Assembly (NCBI GenBank): GCA_023410975.1
Contig: JAEYPG010000511.1
Location: 1-13,097 of the forward strand
Source of the DNA: Pseudomonadota bacterium
GTDB taxonomy: Bacteria > Pseudomonadota > Gammaproteobacteria > Burkholderiales > Burkholderiaceae_C
Reading direction: 5' to 3'
DNA length: 13,097 bases
Shown here: positions 8,397 to 13,097 of the stretch, piece by piece
Numbering within the stretch: the first letter of the stretch is position 1
Layout of the letters: each line of letters starts with the position of its first letter
Translations under genes and position numbers: made by a program
Notes under the pieces: model-generated
Told to the model about the DNA's origin: nothing
Database searches by the model: none
What the model saw: the letters and a program-made list of their open reading frames with translations, nothing else

Positions 8397-8425
8397 GAAG
8401 TGGGGTGAGTTGGCGAGTCGGCCTA

Positions 8426-8452
8426 GTATCGGCCCCCGCAGGTATGACTTGA
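8426..8452 (-). promoter_or_regulatory. FliA (sigma-28) promoter for motA
   Basis: On the minus strand a -35-like TCAAG (8448-8452) is followed after exactly 14 bases by GCCGATAC (8426-8433). The consensus is TAAAG, 14 bases, GCCGATAA. It lies in the 81-base gap between the HD-GYP-like gene and motA. The predicted start near base 8419 leaves a leader of about 20 bases before the motA ATG. This supports motA as a late-class (FliA-dependent) gene and decides against the upstream GTG start. Confidence 0.85.
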
Positions 8453-8477
8453 GCCCGCCGGGGCGGCGCACAACGGA

Positions 8478-9674
8478 TCAGCGCAGCAGCAGCGCCAACA
8501 ACTTCTCGTGATTGGGCCGTTCGTGCACGTCGGCCGGGCTCAGCGACGCCTTCACGGCGAAGGCCGCCTCCGTCGTGTCGCGCAACTGCGGCGACCCCAG
8601 CGCCGCGCCGCTGGGGTCGGCGAATGCAGCCACGCGCGGCACCTGGGCCCGGCTGCCGCGCGCCAGCACCAGCGCGCACTCGTCACTGGCCAGTCTCACG
8701 AAGCTGCCCGGCGGGTACAGGCCCACCGTGCGCAGCAGCGCCGTGCCGATCTCGTCGGGCTTGCCGTCAGGGCCCACGCAGGCCTCGCGCACGGCCCGCA
8801 GCCCCGGCATCGGCGCGCGGTGGCCGCGGCGGCTGAGCTTGGCGCAGAAAATGTCAACCCGGCGCAGCAGCCGCGCGGCCTGCTGCGCCGGGGAAAGCAT
8901 GGACAGCGGCTGCGCGTCGAGCTGGCCGTCGTGGTGCAGCATCACCGCGCCCAGCCACACTCCGTCGCTCACGCCCGCGGCGGCCAGCAGCCGCGCCGCG
9001 TCGCGCGGGTGCTGCGCCAGTTGCGCGCGCAGCCCGGCGCTGATGCCCGTGTCGCGCAGCGCCAGCATGTCCTGCATCCGGCAGATGGAGACGTTCATCG
9101 TCAGCGCCGCGTACTCCAGCGACTCGACGACGTCTCTGCTCCAGCCCAGGGTGCGCGCGCACTCGCCGGCCACCACCAGGCAGCGCAGCGACTGGTGGCA
9201 GCTGTAGAGGTTGGAGTGCATCCCGCCGGTGTGGATGAGATGGCATATCGAGGCATCCAGCGAGATCCCCATCAGGACATGCACGCGCTCGCGCACCTCG
9301 CGCACGTCGCCAATCCAGGGGCCGTCGGCGAGCGGCTCACGCAGCGCCGCCTCCAGCGCCATCGCGGCCTTCGTCCACTCTTGGCCGAAGTTCTGCCGCT
9401 GCAGCGACAAGGGCAGCTGGTAGCCCTTGCGCGTGCGGCGCAGCTCGCGCTCGCGCTCCTCTTCCTTTTCCTCCTGCTGCCGCTCCATGTGCCGGCGCCA
9501 GGGCTGGGAGGATGCCTCGTCGGCATACACGGTCCAGCGCAGCAGCTGCAGCCGCGTATCGTGGTCCACAGACGCGTGCGCAGCCAGCAGCAGCTGACCC
9601 TGCGCGTTGTAGATGTCAAAGGGCAGTTGGTCGGCGTTGAAAAGGTATCGCGGCGGCAGCGGAACGAGTTTCAC
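8478..9674 (-). CDS. Degenerate HD-GYP-like protein of the flagellar cluster
   Basis: No exact name is recognised. The overall plan fits an HD-GYP domain protein (family role: cyclic-di-GMP phosphodiesterase). An N-terminal segment with PFDIYNAQGQLLLAA (19-32) comes first, then a charged helix rich in E/R (~60-82, possible coiled coil). An HD-like region follows (~140-300), and then PPGSFVRLASDECALVLAR (321-339), a typical post-GYP strand region. Some metal-site positions remain (H160, H222, H247/H248, D274), but the HD dyad position reads ALTMNV (190-195) and no GYP motif follows HH. Enzyme activity is therefore doubtful; a binding or scaffold role is possible. The start is taken at GTG 9674 (MKLVPLPPRY, 398 residues). 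A TTG at 9692 is also in frame. It has its own FliA promoter and lies between flhC and motA. Confidence 0.7.
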   Translation of the reverse strand: MKLVPLPPRYLFNADQLPFDIYNAQGQLLLAAHASVDHDTRLQLLRWTVYADEASSQPWRRHMERQQEEKEEERERELRRTRKGYQLPLSLQRQNFGQEWTKAAMALEAALREPLADGPWIGDVREVRERVHVLMGISLDASICHLIHTGGMHSNLYSCHQSLRCLVVAGECARTLGWSRDVVESLEYAALTMNVSICRMQDMLALRDTGISAGLRAQLAQHPRDAARLLAAAGVSDGVWLGAVMLHHDGQLDAQPLSMLSPAQQAARLLRRVDIFCAKLSRRGHRAPMPGLRAVREACVGPDGKPDEIGTALLRTVGLYPPGSFVRLASDECALVLARGSRAQVPRVAAFADPSGAALGSPQLRDTTEAAFAVKASLSPADVHERPNHEKLLALLLR

Positions 9675-9719
9675 GGAAGCGCGGCGGAACAACGGACGAC
9701 TGGGACCGCGGCCAGGAGC

Positions 9720-9746
9720 TTATCGACACGTCCGGCCCGGACTTAA
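9720..9746 (-). promoter_or_regulatory. FliA (sigma-28) promoter for the HD-GYP-like gene
   Basis: On the minus strand TTAAG (9742-9746) is followed after exactly 14 bases by GTCGATAA (9720-9727), a 7 of 8 match to GCCGATAA with consensus spacing. It lies between the flhC stop and the HD-GYP-like start, with a predicted leader of about 40 bases to the GTG at 9674. This places the HD-GYP-like gene in the late flagellar regulon. Confidence 0.82.
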
Positions 9747-9778
9747 GCCCGGACGCCCCCGGGGCGCCGCCGGCGCGG

Positions 9779-10318
9779 TCAATGCATCGACAGGCTGCCC
9801 GCCGCCTTGCCCTTGCCCGCGCGCGCGGGCGGGTTGCACAGTCCGCAGACATAGTGCTTGGCGATCTCGTGCGGATGCGTCACGAAGCGGCCGGCGCAAC
9901 GGCTGCAGGTTGTCAACGACAACATGCCGTTGTCCACGAACTTTACCAAGCGCCAGGCGCGCGTGACCGACAGCAGCGGCTCCAGGCCCTGGCACTGCGT
10001 CTGCTCCAGGTACAGCTGGTAGGCCTTGATGACGATGTCGATGTCCTCCAGCGCCGCGCTCTTGTTCAGGTATTCGTGGATGTTGAGGAAGAGACTGGCA
10101 TGGATGTTGGGCTGCCAGGTCATGAACCAGTCCGTGGAGAACGGCAGCTGGCCCTTGCTGGGGCTCTTGCCCGACACTTCTTTATATAGGCGCAGCAGCC
10201 GCTCGTAGCTCAGGTCGGTCTCGCTCTCCAGCACCTGCAGCCGCGCGCCCAGGTTGATCAGGGTGACGGCGCGCTCGATCTGGCGGGCTTCGGACAGGAT
10301 GCTCTTGTTGCGGGCCAT
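9779..10318 (-). CDS. flhC: Flagellar master transcriptional activator subunit FlhC
   Basis: FlhC is the DNA-binding partner in the FlhD4C2 complex that switches on early flagellar genes. The length of 179 residues is close to the E. coli protein. The zinc-site cysteines C138, C141, C158 and C161 (TTCSRCAGRF and HYVCGLC) sit one position from E. coli 137/140/157/160. The N-terminal helix region (EARQIERAVTLINLGARLQVL) and WFMTWQPNIHASLF are also typical. The ATG at 10318 follows the flhD stop by 49 bases; no obvious ribosome site is visible. No terminator with a T-run is visible after its stop, so read-through into the downstream gene is possible. Confidence 0.97.
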   Translation of the reverse strand: MARNKSILSEARQIERAVTLINLGARLQVLESETDLSYERLLRLYKEVSGKSPSKGQLPFSTDWFMTWQPNIHASLFLNIHEYLNKSAALEDIDIVIKAYQLYLEQTQCQGLEPLLSVTRAWRLVKFVDNGMLSLTTCSRCAGRFVTHPHEIAKHYVCGLCNPPARAGKGKAAGSLSMH

Positions 10319-10367
10319 GGTGGTGATGCGGTGGCGGTTGCGCGATGGGCGGGCGGCTGTGGCGGGC

Positions 10368-10691
10368 TCAGGCCGCTTCCTGGTGGCGCCCGGCCATCAG
10401 GATCGAGGCATGCAGCCGGTTCACGCCGTCGTTGGCCGCGCCGCGTCCGTGGTTGGTCAGCAGGCTCCACACCAGGTCGTCGTCCATGCGGAAGCGGCAC
10501 AGCAGCGTGTTGCCCGAGGCGATCTTGAGCATCTGCGCCGGCGTGAGCGCGGCGATCAGGCCCGCGGTCTCGTCGGAGACGCCCAGCCGGTACAGCGCCT
10601 GCTCACGGTCCATGCGGATCAGGCTTTGCGCCAGCATCAGGTACGACAGGTTGGCTTCGCGGATCTCGGCAAGGATTTGGTCGGTGTTCAT
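10368..10691 (-). CDS. flhD: Flagellar master transcriptional activator subunit FlhD
   Basis: FlhD pairs with FlhC as the flagellar master activator. The start of the protein, MNTDQILAEIREANLSYLMLAQSLI, closely follows the FlhD family pattern, and a conserved-type cysteine is present in NTLLCRFRMDDD. I chose the ATG at 10691 (107 residues) over an in-frame TTG at 10706 that would add five residues, because the ATG gives the family's usual N-terminus. The ribosome site is weak (GAGA about 7 bases upstream). It is the first gene of the minus-strand run and faces away from fliC across a shared regulatory region; flhC follows. Confidence 0.96.
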   Translation of the reverse strand: MNTDQILAEIREANLSYLMLAQSLIRMDREQALYRLGVSDETAGLIAALTPAQMLKIASGNTLLCRFRMDDDLVWSLLTNHGRGAANDGVNRLHASILMAGRHQEAA

Positions 10692-10868
10692 GGCGGTCTC
10701 TGACAAGAGTCACGGTCTGTTTGCAGCGTGGTACGAACTGTAGAAGCCGGAACAACGGGCGAATATCGGCCCATCTCGGTCACTGGAGTCCCTTTTCTTC
10801 CAGGGGCCGTGTCAGGCAAATTCCTACAAGCACTTCGCCTCGGCGAGGCAACCCGCGCCTCCCGGCGC

Positions 10869-10895
10869 TCAAGCTCGCCCAGGCCTTGCCGATGA
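10869..10895 (+). promoter_or_regulatory. Possible second upstream FliA promoter for fliC
   Basis: TCAAG (10869-10873) is followed after exactly 14 bases by GCCGATGA (10888-10895), a 7 of 8 match to GCCGATAA. The -35 box is identical to that of the motA and proximal fliC promoters. It lies about 100 bases upstream of the proximal promoter and would give a leader of nearly 200 bases. The final-box mismatch (G at position 7) and the distance lower confidence. Confidence 0.45.
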
Positions 10896-10966
10896 CGCAA
10901 TGACCGCCCGGGCTTCAACCCCAGGTAGCCGCTCCCAAAAGGCCGCAAATTTTCGTTGACAGGCCC

Positions 10967-10994
10967 TCAAGTTCCGGCGCGGGGCGGCCGATAC
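10967..10994 (+). promoter_or_regulatory. Proximal FliA (sigma-28) promoter for fliC
   Basis: TCAAGTT (10967-10973) resembles the TAAAGTT box, and GCCGATAC (10987-10994) matches 7 of 8 of the -10 box. The gap from TCAAG is 15 bases, one more than in the motA and HD-GYP-like promoters. The predicted start near base 11001 leaves a leader of roughly 97 bases before the fliC ATG, typical for a highly expressed late gene. Confidence 0.85.
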
Positions 10995-11086
10995 ACCAAG
11001 CAACGGATCGTCAAATGAACAAACGGTCCGCAGTCCGCCAGCAGTGGCCGTAATACCGGCGCCTGCCTGAGTCAACCAAGACATAC

Positions 11087-11090
11087 GGAG
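11087..11090 (+). promoter_or_regulatory. fliC ribosome binding site
   Basis: GGAG lies 7 bases before the ATG at 11098. It is one of the few clean ribosome sites in the window and fixes the fliC start. Confidence 0.85.
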
Positions 11091-11097
11091 CTACATC

Positions 11098-12048
11098 ATG
11101 GGCATGTCCGTCAATACCAACCTCTCGTCGCTGAACGCCCAGCGCAACATCTCCTCCAGCCAGGGCTCGCTCGCCACCTCGATGCAGCGCCTGTCCAGCG
11201 GCCTGCGCGTCAACAGCGCCAAGGACGATGCCGCTGGCCTCGCCATCGCCGAGCGCATGACCTCGCAGGTGCGCGGCATGAACCAGGCGGTCCGCAATGC
11301 CAACGACGGCATCTCGATGGTGCAGACGATGGAGTCCACCTTCGGCAAGGTCAGTGACAACCTGCAGCGCATGCGCGAGCTGGCTGTGCAGTCCGCCAAC
11401 GACACCAACAACTGCTCTGACCGGAATTCGCTGGACAAGGAATTCCAGAAGCTGGCCGAGGAAATCAACCGCGTCATGAAGGGCACGACCTTCAATGGCA
11501 AGGCGGTCCTCGCCGGCGCGGGCGGCGACGCTGCTACGGGCCTGGGTTCGTTCACGTTCCAAGTCGGTGCCAATACCACTGCGAACGTCGACACCATCAC
11601 GATCCAGACCTCGAACTGGACGGGGACTAGCGGCAACGTCAACGACGGTACGGGTACTGCCACCACCAACAAGATCGGCGCCGTCACCAATATCGACGGA
11701 ACGCTGACTGACGGCGCGCTCAGCATCGGCGAATTCCAGGCCGACGGCACCACCGCCAACACCAATACCAGCATCAACAGCGTAATCGACAAGATTGACG
11801 CCGCGCTCGGCCAAGTCAACGACGAGCGCGCCACGCTGGGCTCCTACCAGTCGCACTTCGACGCTGCGATCTCCAACCTGCAGTCCGCTTCGGAAGCCCA
11901 GTCGGCCGCCAAGAGCCGCATCATGGACGCCGACTACGCTTCCGAAAGTGCGAACCTGTCGCGTGCTCAGATCCTGCAGCAGGCCGGCCAGGCAATGCTG
12001 GCGCAGGCCAACCAGCAGCCGCAGCAAGTGATGTCGTTGCTGCGCTGA
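11098..12048 (+). CDS. fliC: Flagellin FliC (major filament protein, probable)
   Basis: Flagellin is exported and polymerises into the filament. At 316 residues this is a short flagellin. The conserved N-terminal D0/D1 region (~1-140) includes QRLSSGLRVNSAKDDAAGLAIAERM and the TLR5-type stretch LQRMRELAVQSAN (89-101). The conserved C-terminal D1/D0 region (~225-316) includes KSRIMDADYASESANLSRAQILQQAGQAMLAQANQ and ends in SLLR. The variable centre (~145-225), rich in T, N, G and S, is small, so no large D2/D3 domains are present. Unusually for a flagellin it has a cysteine (C106, in NNCSDRN). A FliA promoter, a good ribosome site and a strong terminator suggest high-level expression as a single-gene unit; calling it the major flagellin is inferred from these signals. 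Confidence 0.96.
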   Translation: MGMSVNTNLSSLNAQRNISSSQGSLATSMQRLSSGLRVNSAKDDAAGLAIAERMTSQVRGMNQAVRNANDGISMVQTMESTFGKVSDNLQRMRELAVQSANDTNNCSDRNSLDKEFQKLAEEINRVMKGTTFNGKAVLAGAGGDAATGLGSFTFQVGANTTANVDTITIQTSNWTGTSGNVNDGTGTATTNKIGAVTNIDGTLTDGALSIGEFQADGTTANTNTSINSVIDKIDAALGQVNDERATLGSYQSHFDAAISNLQSASEAQSAAKSRIMDADYASESANLSRAQILQQAGQAMLAQANQQPQQVMSLLR

Positions 12049-12060
12049 TCGCGCCGAAAC

Positions 12061-12082
12061 CACCCAGGCACGCGCCCGGGTG
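12061..12082 (+). other. Hairpin in the fliC 3' untranslated region
   Basis: Shortly after the fliC stop, CACCC-A-GGC (12061-12069) can pair with GCC-C-GGGTG (12074-12082) around a 4-base loop: eight pairs with one internal A/C mismatch. It has no T-run, so it is not a terminator by itself; it may protect the 3' end of the mRNA. It precedes the true terminator. Confidence 0.4.
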
Positions 12083-12102
12083 CGGTTGCACAAGCAATCA
12101 GG

Positions 12103-12133
12103 AAGCCTCGGCGCACCACGCCGGGGCTTTTTT
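12103..12133 (+). terminator. Rho-independent terminator of fliC
   Basis: AAGCCTCGGCG (12103-12113) and CGCCGGGGCTT (12119-12129) form an 11-bp stem with one G-U pair and a CACCA loop. A run of six T (12128-12133) overlaps the base of the stem. It lies about 55 bases after the fliC stop and should separate fliC from the second flagellin gene. Confidence 0.93.
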
Positions 12134-12273
12134 GTTGCGGGAGACGAACTGCGCTGGAAACACCCCCCTCCTCGCGGCTTCGCTTCCGGCACGCCGGCCA
12201 AGAATCAGACGTTTCAAGAAAAACCATACGCCCGCTTTCCGGGTTCTCGCCTCAGGCCTGAAAGTCCTTCGTC

Positions 12274-13097
12274 ATGGCTCAGACGCTCAACTCCAATCTG
12301 GCTGCGCTCACCGCGCAGCGCCATATCGCCACCAGCCAGCAGCAGACCTCCGTCGCGATGCAGCGCCTTTCCAGCGGTGTGCGCATCAACAGCGCCAAGG
12401 AGGACTCGGCCGGCCTGGCGATCGCCACCCGCATGACTTCGCAGATCCGCGGCATGAACGCCGCCCTGCGCAACTCCAACGACGGCATCTCGTTGGCGCA
12501 GGTCGCCGATGCCGGGCTGGGCAAGACCAACGAGATGCTGCAGCGCATGCGTGAGCTGACCATCCAGGCCTCCAACGACACCAACACCTCGTCCGACCGC
12601 GCCGCGCTGGACAAGGAGTTCGGGCAGCTGGCCGAGGAGGTGCAGCGGTTACTGGGGGGCACTGCCTTCAACAAGATGAGGATCCTGGGCGCCGATGCGG
12701 CCCCCGCCCCCGGGAAGCCCCTGGCGTTCCAGGTCGGTGCCAACGCCACCGGCAACGACACGGTTACCGTCAACATCATCGACATGGCCAACGACCCGAC
12801 GGTCACGAGCGCGTCCGGCGCCACCCCGATCCCCGTCCGGCCGAAGCTCAGCGAGCCCGCGACGCCCGGGTACAGCGTCACGCTCGAAAACATCGACAAG
12901 GCCATCGAAAGCATCAGCAGCCAGCGCTCGGAGATGGGTGCTGCGCAGTCGCGCTTCGAGGCGATCGTTTCGACCCTGCAGGTTGCCGTGGAAGACCAGA
13001 GCACCGCCAGAAGCCGCATCATGGATGCCGACTACGCGGCAGAGAGCGCCAACCTGTTGCGTACGCAAATCATGACCCAGGCAACCCAGGCCATGCT
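12274..13097 (+). CDS. Second flagellin, truncated by the window end
   Basis: About 274 residues are visible and the reading frame stays open to the last base; perhaps 10-15 residues are missing. The N-terminal D0/D1 part carries QRLSSGVRINSAKEDSAGLAIATRM and LQRMRELTIQASN, and the C-terminal part carries ARSRIMDADYAAESANLLRTQIMTQATQAM. It is clearly a paralogue rather than a copy of the first: D1 differs throughout (QVADAGLGKTNEM for QTMESTFGKVSDN), it has no cysteine in the visible part, and its short centre (~165-215) is richer in proline. The start at ATG 12274 (MAQTLNSNLAAL) fits the family. No good ribosome site and no sigma-28 -10 box are visible upstream, and the fliC terminator lies in between. 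It may be a minor or conditionally expressed flagellin. Confidence 0.93.
   Translation, partial: MAQTLNSNLAALTAQRHIATSQQQTSVAMQRLSSGVRINSAKEDSAGLAIATRMTSQIRGMNAALRNSNDGISLAQVADAGLGKTNEMLQRMRELTIQASNDTNTSSDRAALDKEFGQLAEEVQRLLGGTAFNKMRILGADAAPAPGKPLAFQVGANATGNDTVTVNIIDMANDPTVTSASGATPIPVRPKLSEPATPGYSVTLENIDKAIESISSQRSEMGAAQSRFEAIVSTLQVAVEDQSTARSRIMDADYAAESANLLRTQIMTQATQAM

Larger units (their letters stand above)
10692..11097. promoter_or_regulatory. Divergent flhD / fliC regulatory region
   Basis: About 400 bases without a recognisable gene separate flhD (leftward) from fliC (rightward). Rightward it carries one strong and one weaker FliA promoter match, listed separately, and the fliC leader with its GGAG site. 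Leftward I see no convincing sigma-70 promoter for flhDC; a lone GCCGATAT box at 10763-10770 has no -35 partner at the right distance. A small dyad, GCCTC-GGC-GAGGC at 10837-10849, lies in the middle and could be an operator or chance. FlhDC control signals most likely lie here by position. Confidence 0.7.

Noticed and set aside
8397..8471. N-terminal extension of motA from GTG 8471
   Set aside because: The FliA promoter boxes lie within it, and MotA proteins normally begin at the MFVLIG-type start.
9747..9778. GC-rich dyads (such as GCGCC-GGC-GGCGC) after flhC as a terminator
   Set aside because: Short stems without a T-run; in such GC-rich DNA these occur by chance.
10956..10961. Perfect TTGACA -35 box upstream of fliC
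   Set aside because: The bases 17 positions later (GCGGGG) are not a -10 box, so a sigma-70 promoter is not supported.
11011..12201. 396-codon open frame on the minus strand opposite fliC
   Set aside because: It covers a full flagellin on the other strand together with its promoter-proximal leader and terminator. The product has no recognisable domain.
12181..12210. Sigma-54 promoter before the second flagellin
   Set aside because: GGCAC is present, but no TGC box follows at the required spacing.
12279..13022. 247-codon open frame on the minus strand opposite the second flagellin
   Set aside because: Antisense shadow; the plus-strand flagellin has conserved N- and C-terminal signatures.

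Overview
This window is a flagellar, motor and chemotaxis gene cluster from a GC-rich beta-proteobacterium. It most resembles the Burkholderiales, and probably the Comamonadaceae. The evidence is the pairing of an FlhDC master regulator with the order flhDC, motAB, cheYZ, flhB, flhA, flhF, flhG and a divergent flagellin, together with the FlhC cysteine signature and strongly biased GC-rich codons. No species is claimed.

Layout from left to right. Positions 1-10691 are one long run of minus-strand genes, so transcription goes right to left: flhD, flhC, a degenerate HD-GYP-like gene, motA, motB, cheY, cheZ, flhB, flhA, flhF and the 5' end of an flhG-like gene that leaves the window at base 1. 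Several junctions are tight (motB/cheY and flhA/flhF overlap as ATGA). The only sizeable internal gap, between flhB and flhA, carries a REP-like pair of hairpins. Positions 10692-11097 are a divergent regulatory region. To its right, on the plus strand, are fliC with a clear Rho-independent terminator and then a second, different flagellin gene truncated by the window end.

How it works together. FlhDC is the master activator. FlhA and FlhB form the core of the flagellar export gate. FlhF and the FlhG-like protein set flagellar position and number. MotAB is the stator, CheY and CheZ set and reset the switch signal, and the flagellins build the filament. FliA (sigma-28) promoter matches, a TCAAG/TTAAG box and a GCCGATAA-like box 14-15 bases apart, lie in front of motA, the HD-GYP-like gene and fliC (a strong one plus a second weaker upstream match). 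These are late-gene promoters. No such promoter is visible before the second flagellin.

Most of the window is conventional. The points worth a second look are the HD-GYP-like protein that has lost its HD dyad and GYP motif yet has its own sigma-28 promoter; the FlhG-like start that keeps the FlhF-activating DQAxGLR motif but shows no P-loop where one is expected; late-class genes placed upstream of the export genes flhB/flhA with no visible separate promoter; tandem candidate promoters and a tiny upstream ORF in front of fliC; a cysteine in FliC; and a second flagellin without recognisable expression signals.
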